Positions 30,226 through 38,625 of a stretch of 64,000 bases of DNA are shown here, one piece after another (the stretch's first letter is position 1; every line of letters starts with the position of its first letter). The stretch comes from Roseovarius halotolerans (lineage in GTDB: Bacteria > Pseudomonadota > Alphaproteobacteria > Rhodobacterales > Rhodobacteraceae): the NCBI RefSeq assembly GCF_900172255.1, contig NZ_FWFU01000002.1, positions 186,001 to 250,000 of the forward strand, given 5' to 3'. The notes under the pieces are model-generated. The model did no database searches. It was not told where the DNA came from and saw only the letters and a program-made list of their open reading frames with translations. Made by a program: the position numbers and the translations under genes.

Positions 30226-30750
30226 TCAGGCGGCGCGCTTCAGCACTTCGGCGAATTCGATTGTGACCATGTGCTCGGTCGCGTGGCGGCCGTCGAAATG
30301 GTCGTCCCGCTTGAAGTAGGGTTGGCTTTTCAGCTTGCCGCCGATCGCCTTCGAGAACCGCCCGAACAGGGCCCAGGATGCATCATTGTCGATGGTGATC
30401 GTGGTCTGCAGGCGGCGAACGCCCTCGCACTCCTCGCGCTTGGCCAGTTCTTTGAGCATCTTCGAGCCAAGTCCACGCCCGCGTGCCTTTTTCGAAACGG
30501 CAACCTGCCAGACGAAAAGCGTTTCTTCGTCGTCGGGCAGAACATAGGCCGAAATCCAGCCCACCGGCTCACCGTCAATCTCGGCGAGAATGCAGGTGTC
30601 GGCGAAGTGATCGCATTGAATCAGGTTGCAATACATCGAGTTCTCGTCAAGCGGATGGCAGGACGAAATCAGGTCCCAAATCGCGGAGCCATCTTCGCGA
30701 GCGGGCTTGCGAAAGGTGATCTTCGGTTTTGATCCTTCAATAGAGTGCAC
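30226..30750 (-). CDS. ectA: L-2,4-diaminobutyric acid acetyltransferase
   Basis: EctA acetylates the gamma-amino group of diaminobutyrate with acetyl-CoA. The 174-residue GNAT protein contains SSCHPLDENSMYCNLIQCDHF (split here across the substrate site), VGWISAYVLP, and the acetyl-CoA loop SKKARGRGLGSKML. The start is GTG at 30750, with GGGATC about nine bases upstream. It is the first gene of the ectoine operon and is divergent from the MarR regulator. Confidence 0.96.
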   Translation of the reverse strand: MHSIEGSKPKITFRKPAREDGSAIWDLISSCHPLDENSMYCNLIQCDHFADTCILAEIDGEPVGWISAYVLPDDEETLFVWQVAVSKKARGRGLGSKMLKELAKREECEGVRRLQTTITIDNDASWALFGRFSKAIGGKLKSQPYFKRDDHFDGRHATEHMVTIEFAEVLKRAA

Positions 30751-30777
30751 GGCTTCTGATCCCTTGTTGTTTGATGT

Positions 30778-30884
30778 ACTAAGTATATTGGTTCGGCCGT
30801 CGATTTCAACTGCCTAAGTAATATTTTGCGCTATATGCGTCATTTCGCGCCTATTCCAATTTGTTTCCTTAGTATTATATAAGG
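30778..30884. promoter_or_regulatory. AT-rich ectA / ectR divergent control region with repeated CTAAGTA motif
   Basis: On the minus strand the ectA promoter reads TTGAAA (complement of 30804-30809), a 16-base spacer, then TATACT (complement of 30782-30787). A repeated motif overlaps it: ACTAAGTATATTG at 30778-30790 covers the -10, and CCTAAGTAATATT at 30813-30825 lies just beyond the -35. A dyad CCTTA-N8-TAAGG at 30867-30884 lies just before a potential start of the regulator. These are candidate binding sites for the divergent MarR-type regulator. Confidence 0.65.
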
Positions 30885-30983
30885 ATCATGAGACAGATAG
30901 TTAGTAAAGAAAAGCAAACTACTTCACGGATTGCGGATTTTCACAAAACCGCTAGATTGGATCGGTCTGGAACGGAGATCGAT

Positions 30984-31460
30984 GTGGACCGCACGGATAT
31001 CAGCCTGATTGCCCTGCGCCGCATCCTGCGGGCCACGGAGATGTATTCGCGCAACCTCGCGCGCGATGCGGGGCTGACGGCAGTGCAGTTGCGGGTGCTT
31101 CAGATCGTGGCCGAAAAGGGCCATGCGACCCCGACCGAGCTCTCACAGCGCATGGGCGTCACCCAGGCGACCATTTCGGCACTGATCAAGAAGCTCGAGG
31201 CCAAGGGTCTTCTTACCCGCCGTCAATCCCAGCAGGATCGCCGTCAGACCCGGCTTGAAATCACGTCCGAAGGCGTGGCCAAGGTTCATTCCGCCCCCGA
31301 CGCGCTGCAACAGCGCTATGTCAAGCAGTTCGAATCGCTTGATGACTGGGAGCAGGCGATGATCGTCGCGGTGCTGGAGCGGGTCTCGACCATGCTCGAT
31401 GCCGAGGAGATCGACGCCTCCCCAGTGCTGGCGGTGGGCGAGATCGACCGCTCGCACTGA
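30984..31460 (+). CDS. ectR: MarR-family regulator, EctR type
   Basis: This is a MarR winged-helix protein of about 158 residues. The HTH region GHATPTELSQRMGVTQATISALIKKLE is followed by the wing RQSQQDRRQTRLEIT. Related EctR proteins repress ectABC. I chose GTG 30984 because GGAG stands six bases before it and the residues upstream are encoded by AT-rich DNA unlike the rest; an in-frame ATG at 30888 (190-residue form) has AAGG only three bases away. It is divergent from ectA and convergent with the 196-residue unknown gene. Confidence 0.8.
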   Translation: MDRTDISLIALRRILRATEMYSRNLARDAGLTAVQLRVLQIVAEKGHATPTELSQRMGVTQATISALIKKLEAKGLLTRRQSQQDRRQTRLEITSEGVAKVHSAPDALQQRYVKQFESLDDWEQAMIVAVLERVSTMLDAEEIDASPVLAVGEIDRSH

Positions 31461-31475
31461 TCGCGTGATCCGCGC

Positions 31476-32066
31476 CTAGCGGATTTCGGGATCGGCGCTG
31501 CTTCTGCCCCAATCCGGCTCGAACCCCAGAACCACCGTATCGGGTGGCATCTGCGGGTTGAAAAGCCCGTTATGCGCCATCGTGGCCTGGTGCAGCAGGT
31601 TATGCGGTGCCAGCCGCCAGACCTTGCAGGTCAGATCGAAGCGCTGCGCATAGGCATCGAACAGCAACCGGCATTCGCCGCTCTCGTGGATCTGTGCGGC
31701 GCCGGGCGAGCCGGGCGGGAAGGTCGCGGTCAGAATGTCGGAAAATTCCTCGGCCCTCTGGTAATAGGCAGAGGACAGGAACCGGATCGCCTGATCGCGG
31801 ATCTGCGCGGGGTCGTTGGTCTTGGCCGCCATGTGCAGCAACTCGGGCGTCACCGAATAACCCGGCGCCTTGTTCATCACCGTGATGACATGGCCCAGCG
31901 GCTCTGCCTGTCCCGTCAGCAGGACCGCGGGCATGATCGCATCGTCGGGCCGCCCCTCGCTTTCGCGCATCGCCATCTGGCGCACGCGGCATTGCCATTT
32001 CATGAACGCCTTGCGCAGCGGATGATCCGAGAAGGTCTGCCCGAACTGGGTCGCCAATGAACTCAT
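31476..32066 (-). CDS. Unrecognised 196-residue protein of the gln/glx operon
   Basis: I do not recognise this family. The protein is soluble with no signal peptide or membrane helix. It has conserved-looking segments FMKWQCRVRQMAMRESEGRP, ITVMNKAPGYSVTPELLHM, FLSSAYYQRAEEFSDILTA and NLLHQATMAHNGLFNP, and normal codon use. It overlaps the nitrilase gene upstream by ATGA and is the last gene of the operon, so it is probably co-translated with the amidase. An enzyme or adaptor linked to the amidase is an inference only. Confidence 0.75.
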   Translation of the reverse strand: MSSLATQFGQTFSDHPLRKAFMKWQCRVRQMAMRESEGRPDDAIMPAVLLTGQAEPLGHVITVMNKAPGYSVTPELLHMAAKTNDPAQIRDQAIRFLSSAYYQRAEEFSDILTATFPPGSPGAAQIHESGECRLLFDAYAQRFDLTCKVWRLAPHNLLHQATMAHNGLFNPQMPPDTVVLGFEPDWGRSSADPEIR

Positions 32067-32908
32067 GCGACGCTCCTCTTCGGTTGGGTCAGGGTATAGG
32101 GCCAGTCGGCCCGCAGGCTGGGTATGCGCGCCTCTGCACGCGCGACGTCGTCAAGGTCGATGCGGGCCTGCACCAGTCCCGGCAGGGTGCCGCCGTCGCT
32201 GATCACCTCACCCCAGGGGCTGACGACAAGCGAATGGCCATAGGTCTCCCCGCCTCCGGGCACCGGCCCGATGGCACAGGCCGACACCATGAAACGGGTG
32301 CATTCGATCGCCCGGGCGCGGTTCAGCACATGCCAATGCGCCTCGCCGGTGCGTTTGGTAAAGGCTGCAGGACAGAGCAGGATGTCCGCCCCGCCCTGCG
32401 CCAGGCTGCGGAAGAGGTTGGCAAACCGCAGGTCGTAACAGATCGAGTGGCCGATCCGGCAGAATGGCGTGTCATGGATGACCGCACGGCTGCCGGGGGT
32501 GACATGGGCGCTTTCGCGGTAGGTCTCGGTCGCTGAAAGCTGGATGTCGAACAGATGGATCTTGTCATAGCGACCCCTGATCTGCCCGTGATCGTCCAGC
32601 ATCAGGCCGCGGTTGATGATCCGCCCGTCCGGCCCATCGACGGCGATCGAGCCGATATTGACCCAGACCTTTCGCTGCGCCGCGAAATCCCGCATCCGCA
32701 TCAGGAACGGATGGCTTGCCTCGGGCGCCGAGGGCGGCACCAGCGCGCCGTTGTCGCTGCGAAGTCCGCCGCAGTATTCCGGCAGGAACAGGATATCCGC
32801 CCCCGCCTTGGCCGCAGCTTCGGCCAGGGGCAACGCCTCGTCGAGGGCCGATGCGAAATCGGGCATCGGCCGTGTCTGAAGGCAAGCGATATCAAGCGGA
32901 CGCGCCAT
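32063..32908 (-). CDS. Nitrilase-superfamily carbon-nitrogen hydrolase
   Basis: This is a 281-residue amidase with an intact Glu-Lys-Cys triad: E44 (FLPEYCGG), K116 (RYDKIHLFD) and C157 (GHSICYDLRF). The pattern is closest to the Nit1/Nit2 omega-amidase branch, whose members hydrolyse alpha-ketoglutaramate or deaminated glutathione. Placed among glutamine-synthetase and glutamate-synthase homologues, hydrolysis of a gamma-glutamyl amide or 2-oxo-amide is a reasonable inference. It lies five bases after the 137-residue gene and overlaps the next by ATGA. Confidence 0.85.
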   Translation of the reverse strand: MARPLDIACLQTRPMPDFASALDEALPLAEAAAKAGADILFLPEYCGGLRSDNGALVPPSAPEASHPFLMRMRDFAAQRKVWVNIGSIAVDGPDGRIINRGLMLDDHGQIRGRYDKIHLFDIQLSATETYRESAHVTPGSRAVIHDTPFCRIGHSICYDLRFANLFRSLAQGGADILLCPAAFTKRTGEAHWHVLNRARAIECTRFMVSACAIGPVPGGGETYGHSLVVSPWGEVISDGGTLPGLVQARIDLDDVARAEARIPSLRADWPYTLTQPKRSVA

Positions 32909-32913
32909 GTCGT

Positions 32914-33327
32914 TCAGAATTTCATATAGGCCTTGCGCAATGCAACCAGCGGGTGGCGGTCCGACATCTGGAACTTGATCAGAAGCTCGCGCGCGATCAT
33001 GTCCCGGTCCTGCTGGTTGTCCGGCAGTTCGATACTGTCGGGCACCCGCACCCAGCCGTTGTTGTTGCGGTCGAACACCGCCGGGGCACCTTCCTCATAG
33101 CCCATATGGACATCTTCGAGCCAGTTCAGGTCGTCCCAGCCCATGACCTCCATGTATTGCTCGAGGAACGGTGTGATCCGCTCGTAATCGGGGACGAGGT
33201 TCACATCATAGCGATAGCCGATATGCTGCCCGATCTCCTTTTCGCGCTCGGATTCCAGCCCCGCTGAATCCTTCAGAAACTGGTCGACATCCTTGATTTC
33301 AGAGCCGCGATACTGTGTTCCAGCCAT
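32914..33327 (-). CDS. Unrecognised 137-residue protein of the gln/glx operon
   Basis: No family is recognised. The protein is acidic and soluble, without cysteines. Segments include GTQYRGSEIKDVDQFLKD, IGYRYDVNLVPDYERITPFL and DVHMGYEEGAPAVFDRNNNG. ATG 33327 has GGAG nine bases upstream, which sets the start; the open frame continuing to 33387 lies in the intercistronic gap with a hairpin. It sits between glxD and the nitrilase gene and probably belongs to the same process. Confidence 0.75.
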   Translation of the reverse strand: MAGTQYRGSEIKDVDQFLKDSAGLESEREKEIGQHIGYRYDVNLVPDYERITPFLEQYMEVMGWDDLNWLEDVHMGYEEGAPAVFDRNNNGWVRVPDSIELPDNQQDRDMIARELLIKFQMSDRHPLVALRKAYMKF

Positions 33328-33411
33328 TGTCTTTCTCCTGTCCTCATGCCGTGCCGTGGCCCGGCCTGCGGTGTTGGTCCTTGGCATGGCGGGGTTGCCC
33401 CCGCCCTGCCC

Positions 33412-34776
33412 TCAGAAGTGGTGGTAATCCTCGACGCCCACGGTGTGGTTCGTGCCCGCCAGCGGCACGCCCGCCATTGCCGACGCTTCCATTGTCAGCG
33501 CGGCCAGGTCCTCGGGCTCGAGCGAATGGATATAGGTCTTGCCGCATGCGCGCGCGAAGAGCTGCGCCTCGATGGTCAGCGTATGCAGGAAGTTGTAGAC
33601 ACGCTCGGCCGCGGCATCCGGGTCCAGACGTTCGCGCAGCTTGGGATCCTGCGTCGCCACGCCCACCGGGCAGCGGCCCGTGTGGCAATGATAGCAGTAG
33701 CCCGGCTCGACGCCCATCTCCTCCTGGAAGTTGGCCTCGGGGATGTCCTTGTTGCAGTTGAGCGCCATCATCGCCGAATGGCCGATGGCGATGGCATCCG
33801 CGCCCAGCGCGATCGCCTTGGCCACGTCGGCGCCGTTGCGGATACCACCGGCATAGACCAGGCTGATCTCGCCGCGCTTGCCAAGGTCGTCGATCGCCTT
33901 GCGGGCCTGCCGGATTGCGGCCATCCCCGGCACGCCGGTGTCTTCGGTGGCAAGGTGCGGGCCTGCACCGGTGCCGCCTTCCATGCCGTCGATATAGATC
34001 GTGTCGGGATCGCATTTCACCGCCATGCGCACATCGTCATAAACCCGCGCCGCGCCCAGCTTCAGCTGAATCGGAATCTGCCAGTCCGTCGCCTCTCGGA
34101 TCTCCTGTATCTTCAGCGCCAGGTCATCCGGCCCCAGCCAGTCTGGGTGACGCGCCGGCGAGCGCTGGTCAATGCCCGCAGGCAAGCTGCGCATCTCGGC
34201 CACCTGGTCGGTGACCTTCTGACCCATCAGGTGCCCGCCCAGACCCACTTTGCAGCCCTGGCCGATGAAGAACTCACAGCCATCCGCCAGCACCAGGTGA
34301 TGCGGGTTGAAGCCATAGCGCGACTGGATGCACTGGTAGAACCATTTGGAACTGTAGCGCCGCTCGTCGGGGATCATCCCGCCCTCGCCCGAGCAGGTCG
34401 CGGTGCCCGCCATCGTGGCGCCGCGCGCCAGCGCGGTCTTCGCTTCGTAGCTCAGCGCGCCAAAGCTCATGCCGGTGATATAGACCGGGATATCCAGCTC
34501 CAGCGGGCGCTTGGCACGCGGGCCCAGGATGGTCTTGGTCTCGCATTTCTCGCGGTAACCTTCGATCACGAACCGCGTCAGCGTGCCCGGCAGGAAGGTC
34601 AGGTCATCCCAATGCGGGATCTTCTTGAACAGCGAGAACCCCCGCATCCGGTAACGGCCAAGCTCGGCCTTGATATGGATGTCGTCCATGACGCGCGGCG
34701 GGAAGATGAATGAATCACCCAGCCGGTAGGTATCGCGCTCAAGGGGCTTTTTCTTGGGCAGGTCGCCATCAGCCAT
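33412..34776 (-). CDS. glxD: Glutamate-synthase-like FMN domain protein (GlxD/MgsC type)
   Basis: This 454-residue protein corresponds to the FMN-binding synthase domain of glutamate synthase, encoded separately. The TIM-barrel phosphate-binding GGTGAGPHLATEDTG and IYIDGMEGG segments and the cysteine motif YCYHCHTGRCPVGVATQDP, like the iron-sulfur site of GltB, are present. The closest named relatives are GlxD and MgsC (N-methylglutamate synthase subunit); the sequence does not decide between them. ATG 34776 has AAGGAAC at good spacing. It follows glxC by 48 bases. Confidence 0.8.
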   Translation of the reverse strand: MADGDLPKKKPLERDTYRLGDSFIFPPRVMDDIHIKAELGRYRMRGFSLFKKIPHWDDLTFLPGTLTRFVIEGYREKCETKTILGPRAKRPLELDIPVYITGMSFGALSYEAKTALARGATMAGTATCSGEGGMIPDERRYSSKWFYQCIQSRYGFNPHHLVLADGCEFFIGQGCKVGLGGHLMGQKVTDQVAEMRSLPAGIDQRSPARHPDWLGPDDLALKIQEIREATDWQIPIQLKLGAARVYDDVRMAVKCDPDTIYIDGMEGGTGAGPHLATEDTGVPGMAAIRQARKAIDDLGKRGEISLVYAGGIRNGADVAKAIALGADAIAIGHSAMMALNCNKDIPEANFQEEMGVEPGYCYHCHTGRCPVGVATQDPKLRERLDPDAAAERVYNFLHTLTIEAQLFARACGKTYIHSLEPEDLAALTMEASAMAGVPLAGTNHTVGVEDYHHF

Positions 34777-34824
34777 GTGTCTGTTCCTTTTTCGTTGCAA
34801 TGGAAGGCGCGGGGCGCCGCTCCG

Positions 34825-35694
34825 TTACAGAATGAGTTTCTTTTCGGACGGTTCGAGGTTGTCGTAGTTCCACAGCTGCTTGCCTGCGACGACCTTGGTG
34901 AAATGATCCACGCCCTTGTCGGGCATCAGCCCGTATTGGGTCAGCTTGCGGGTCAGCCATTGCCGATCCAGGTCGGTCAGTTCGGCCTCGATGGCATCGA
35001 CCCCGAGTGAGCGGATCTCGCCGCCCACGAAGATCGTGCCGTCATACATCGAGTCGCCGAGGTTCTTGCCGGCATTGCCGCAGACGACCATGCGCCCGCG
35101 CTGCATCATGAACCCGCTCAGTGCCCCGGTGTCGCCGCCCACGATGATCGTGCCGCCCTTCTGGTCGATGCCGGTGCGCGACCCGACCGAGCCGCGGCAC
35201 ACAAGATCGCCGCCGCGCATCGCCGCGCCAAAGGTCGAACCCGCGTTCTTTTCGATGACGACGGTGCCCGCCATCATGTTCTCGCCGCAGGACCAGCCCA
35301 CGCGCCCGGTGATGCGCACGTTCGGCCCGTCGATCAGCCCGATGGCGAAGTAACCGCAGGACCCGTCGACGATCAGGTTCAGCTTGTTCAGGATTCCCAC
35401 GCCAAGACTGTGCTTGCCGCGCGGGTTCTTCAGCACGATGGTGCCGTAGCCCTCTTTCATCCTCTCGCGGATCGCGTTGTTCACTTCGGTCGTGCTCAGC
35501 GCATCGGTGTCGATCTCGGTGCGTTTGTTGAAATCGACATCGTGGGACCAGGGATAGGTGTAGCGCTCGCTCGCCTCGGGATCGAACTCGATATAGAGCG
35601 ACTTGCCCGTCAGCTGTTCGGTGGTCATCCCAAGCGCCTTGGCGCGCTCGTCCTGGCTCATCTGCTTCAGGTCTTCGTCGGTCATGCTTGCCAT
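34825..35694 (-). CDS. glxC: GXGXG-domain protein (GlxC/MgsB type)
   Basis: This is a 289-residue protein with the right-handed beta-helix of the GltB C-terminal domain (GYGTIVLKNPRGKHSLGVG, VGWSCGENMMAGTVVIE, GGDTGALSGFMMQRGRMVV). In glutamate synthase this domain positions the other two. It is longer than the usual ~230 residues, with about 60 extra N-terminal residues. GAGGAGG stands seven bases before ATG 35694, and the start overlaps the end of glxB by 13 bases, indicating coupled translation. Confidence 0.8.
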   Translation of the reverse strand: MASMTDEDLKQMSQDERAKALGMTTEQLTGKSLYIEFDPEASERYTYPWSHDVDFNKRTEIDTDALSTTEVNNAIRERMKEGYGTIVLKNPRGKHSLGVGILNKLNLIVDGSCGYFAIGLIDGPNVRITGRVGWSCGENMMAGTVVIEKNAGSTFGAAMRGGDLVCRGSVGSRTGIDQKGGTIIVGGDTGALSGFMMQRGRMVVCGNAGKNLGDSMYDGTIFVGGEIRSLGVDAIEAELTDLDRQWLTRKLTQYGLMPDKGVDHFTKVVAGKQLWNYDNLEPSEKKLIL

Positions 35695-36617
35695 ACCCGA
35701 ACCTCCTCGTCGTAAGGGTCAGTCGTGTCGATCTCTTCGGGAAGGATGGCGCGGATCGCCACCTCTTCCGAAGCCATCGCGATCAGGTCGTCGGATTCGT
35801 AAAGAACCAGCGGTTTCGCGGCCATCGTGTCCTTGGCCATGCCCAGCTGGTCCTTGGTGGCGACCAGATAGGTGAACACGCCGTCGATCTCGTCGATGGA
35901 TTGCCGCAGACTGTCCTCGAGCGAGATGCCATTGGACAGGTTATGCGCCGTGTAGACTGCCAGCAGCTCGCTGTCGCAATTCGACATGAAGCGATGGCCC
36001 TTGCGCTCCATCTCGCGGCGCATGATCCAGTAATTGGTGATCTGGCCGTTATGGACGACGCTGACGTCATTATAGGGGAAGGCCCAGTAAGGGTGCGCCG
36101 ACTTGATGTCGACATCGGATTCCGTCGCCATCCGGGTATGGCCGATGCCATGCGTGCCCTTGAAATCCTTGAGCCCGTACATCTCGGAAACCACGGTCGC
36201 GTCGCCGAGGTCCTTGATCAGCTCCAGCCCGTTGCCCATCGACAGGATCTCGACGCCTTCGACCTCCTCGATGGATTTGGCCATGTCGCCGGTGTTGCCC
36301 GCATGGGACAGCACATAGCGCAGGGCGTATTCGGTGACCGCGTCGCGCGATTTCACCTTGGCGCCGGCATCTTCCATGATCTCTTCGACATCCGCGATGC
36401 GGGTCTCGATGAGCTTGTGAATGCCGCGGCCCTTGCCCATATCCTCGGCCTCGGCCACCTTCAGGCGCATCACGTAATCGCCTTCGGTGGGTTCGCCGTA
36501 AACGGCATAGCCGGTGCTGTCGGGGCCCCGGTGTTTCAGGGCCTGGAGCATCGCGGTCATTTCGGACCCGACATTCGCGCTCTTGCCCTTGTGGATCAAT
36601 CCAGCAATTCCGCACAT
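35682..36617 (-). CDS. glxB: Class II glutamine amidotransferase (GlxB/MgsA type)
   Basis: This is a 311-residue N-terminal-nucleophile amidotransferase with Cys2 exposed after Met removal (MCGIAGL), plus KHRGPDSTGYA, GIGHTRMAT and VVHNGQITNY, the glutaminase signatures seen in GltB and PurF. It supplies ammonia or transfers a gamma-glutamyl group to the synthase subunit GlxD. Its separate encoding beside GXGXG and FMN proteins defines the split GltB-like enzyme. A GC-rich hairpin separates it from the upstream glutamine synthetase gene. Confidence 0.82.
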   Translation of the reverse strand: MCGIAGLIHKGKSANVGSEMTAMLQALKHRGPDSTGYAVYGEPTEGDYVMRLKVAEAEDMGKGRGIHKLIETRIADVEEIMEDAGAKVKSRDAVTEYALRYVLSHAGNTGDMAKSIEEVEGVEILSMGNGLELIKDLGDATVVSEMYGLKDFKGTHGIGHTRMATESDVDIKSAHPYWAFPYNDVSVVHNGQITNYWIMRREMERKGHRFMSNCDSELLAVYTAHNLSNGISLEDSLRQSIDEIDGVFTYLVATKDQLGMAKDTMAAKPLVLYESDDLIAMASEEVAIRAILPEEIDTTDPYDEEVRVWQA

Positions 36618-36652
36618 CTTGAATGCGCCTCCTCAGTTTAACGGTCTAGAGA

Positions 36653-36679
36653 GGCGGCAGGCATGACGCGCCTGCCGCC
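36653..36679 (-). other. Intercistronic perfect inverted repeat between glnT and glxB
   Basis: GGCGGCAGGC (36653-36662) and GCCTGCCGCC (36670-36679) form a perfect 10-base stem with a seven-base loop. There is no T-run, so I read it as an mRNA stability or processing hairpin rather than a terminator. Confidence 0.6.
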
Positions 36680-36693
36680 AGGACAGGAATGCC

Positions 36694-38178
36694 TCAGGGC
36701 AGGCATTCCATGTACATTTCGTTGTCCCATTCGGTGACGGTGGACATGAACCGCGCGAACTCGTCGCGCTTGTATTCCTCATAAAGGCGATACATCTCGC
36801 CGGGCATGCCGCGCTTGACGACCTCGTCCTCGGCAAGCTTGTCCAGCGCCTCTCCCAGCGACATCGGCAGTTTCTTCACGTCCTTGCCATCGGCCATCGC
36901 CTCGTAGATGTTGCGCTCTTCGGGCTTGCCGGGATCGAGGCTGTTTTCCAGCCCGTCATCCATCGCCGCCAGCAGGGTTGCGCCCATCAGGTAGGGGTTC
37001 ACCATCGAGTCGACCGAACGGTATTCGAACCGCCCCGGTGCCGAGACGCGCAGGCCCGTTGTGCGGTTCTGGAAACCCCAGTCGCTGAACACCGGCGCCC
37101 AGAACCCCGTATCCCACAACCGGCGATAGGAATTCACCGTGGAGCAGCCGATCGCGGTCAGCGCCTGAAGGTGATGCACCACGCCGCCGATCGCCTTCAG
37201 ACCCTCCTTGCCGGGCATCTGCGGATCGTCCGTGTCGGGCATGAAGGTGTTCTCGCCGCCCTTCACATACATGTAGTTGTCGGCCATGCCGGGCAGGTTG
37301 TCGGGATCATTGCCGCATTTGACGAATTCGTCCTTGCCGCCATGCCACAGGCTCATGTTGTGGTGACAGCCCGATGCCGACACCCCCATGAAGGGCTTGG
37401 TCATGAAACAGGCAAAGATTCCCTGTTCGCGCGCCACCTGCGCACAGATCTGGCGATAGGTGGTCAGACGGTCGGCATTGCGCAGCACGTCGTCGAACAT
37501 CCAGTTCAGCTCAAGCTGCCCCGGCGCGTCCTCGTGATCGCCCTGGATCATGTCCAGACCCATCTTGCGGGCATAGCGGATCACCTGAAGCGACACCGGG
37601 CGCAGGCTCTCGAACTGGTCGATGTGATAGCAATAGGGCTTCGAGAACCCGTCCTTCGGCTTGCCGTTCTCGTCGAACTTCAGCCACATCATCTCGGGCT
37701 CGGTGCCGATGCGCAGCTGCGTGCCGTGTTTCTTGGTGAATTCCTCGTGCAGACGGCGCAGGTTGCCACGGCTATCGGCGGTCAGGAAGCCGCCGGGGTT
37801 TTCCTTTTCCTCGCGGTTGCGGAACAGCGTGCAATAGAAGCGGCCGATCTCGGGTGCCCAGGGCAGCTGCATGAAGGTCTCGGGCTCAGGAATGCCGATC
37901 AGTTCGGCGGCCTCGGGGCCATAGCCCAGGTAATCCCCCGCCCGGTTCAGGAACAGGTTCATCGTCGCGCCATAGACCAGCTGAAAGCCCTTCTTGGCCA
38001 CTTGCTCCCAATGGTCGGCGGGAATGCCCTTGCCCATGATCTTGCCGGTCACGGACACGAACTGAAGATAGAGATACTCGATCCCCAGCTCGTCGATCTT
38101 CTTGCGGACTTCCTTGATCTTCTCGTCGCGCCCCGGCGCTTCCACGAATTTCTCGAGATCTGTCTCAGCCACTTTCAA
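36694..38178 (-). CDS. glnT: Type III-like (GlnT) glutamine synthetase family ligase
   Basis: This is a 494-residue member of the GlnT branch of glutamine synthetases, longer than the usual ~435 residues because of an N-terminal ~50-residue segment rich in charge. The catalytic fold shows IGTEPEMMW, QGDHEDAPGQLELNW, SASGCHHNMSLW, VNSYRRLWDTG and RFEYRSVDSMVNPYL. It forms a gamma-glutamyl amide from glutamate, an amine or ammonia, and ATP. Relatives include glutamine synthetase III and gamma-glutamylmethylamide synthetase GmaS; the substrate is not decided by sequence. It is the first gene of the operon, divergent from a FadR-type regulator. Confidence 0.82.
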   Translation of the reverse strand: MKVAETDLEKFVEAPGRDEKIKEVRKKIDELGIEYLYLQFVSVTGKIMGKGIPADHWEQVAKKGFQLVYGATMNLFLNRAGDYLGYGPEAAELIGIPEPETFMQLPWAPEIGRFYCTLFRNREEKENPGGFLTADSRGNLRRLHEEFTKKHGTQLRIGTEPEMMWLKFDENGKPKDGFSKPYCYHIDQFESLRPVSLQVIRYARKMGLDMIQGDHEDAPGQLELNWMFDDVLRNADRLTTYRQICAQVAREQGIFACFMTKPFMGVSASGCHHNMSLWHGGKDEFVKCGNDPDNLPGMADNYMYVKGGENTFMPDTDDPQMPGKEGLKAIGGVVHHLQALTAIGCSTVNSYRRLWDTGFWAPVFSDWGFQNRTTGLRVSAPGRFEYRSVDSMVNPYLMGATLLAAMDDGLENSLDPGKPEERNIYEAMADGKDVKKLPMSLGEALDKLAEDEVVKRGMPGEMYRLYEEYKRDEFARFMSTVTEWDNEMYMECLP

Positions 38179-38625
38179 CTCTCCCTGGTGATTGTGCCGC
38201 GGCCGGGTCTTGTGCCCGTCTTTGCGGCCGAATGACGCTCAGTTCCTCACAATCGGGCAGCCCGGTGCGGGGCGGAGCCCCCCGTTCCGATCCCGTCAAA
38301 ACACGCGGACCATTGCGGGGCGGTGTTTTCACCCGGTGCAAATTTGGATTGCCTCCGCTTTCCCGATGCGGGCGCGAACCCTTGCCCGCCAAACCGGGCG
38401 ATCAGGGCCGCAAACTGTTGTTTTCCAGCATCATGAAACGTCATGTCGCATCTATCCCAGTCTTTGCCTGCCGCCGGGAACACACTATGTGTCACGCCGA
38501 TTGGTGGAGCTGTTGGTCTGAGTTTCCGAAGCCCAGCCCAAAAGTCAACCACTTTTGATCCAATGGTGCTTAATTCGGTGGAATATCGCATCAAATGGTC
38601 TATAATTGGTCTAGAAAAGAGGTAA
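38179..38625. promoter_or_regulatory. Divergent glnT / fadR-type control region
   Basis: The 447 bases hold no convincing gene. The distal part becomes AT-richer (38540-38625) with two direct copies of TGGTCTA (38596-38602, 38607-38613) close to the regulator start; these could be an operator or promoter elements. A GC-rich hairpin-like stretch (GGGGCGGAGCCCC near 38271) lies nearer glnT. Start and stop signals read on both strands lack support. Confidence 0.5.

Noticed and set aside
31476-38178. Assignment of the gln/glx operon as the methylamine pathway gmaS-mgsABC
   Set aside because: mgdABCD is absent and the ligase is longer than GmaS; I kept the neutral GlnT/Glx names.
38247-38594. A 115-residue minus-strand frame in the glnT-regulator gap
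   Set aside because: It has no clear ribosome site, no recognisable domain, and lies across the AT-rich divergent control region.
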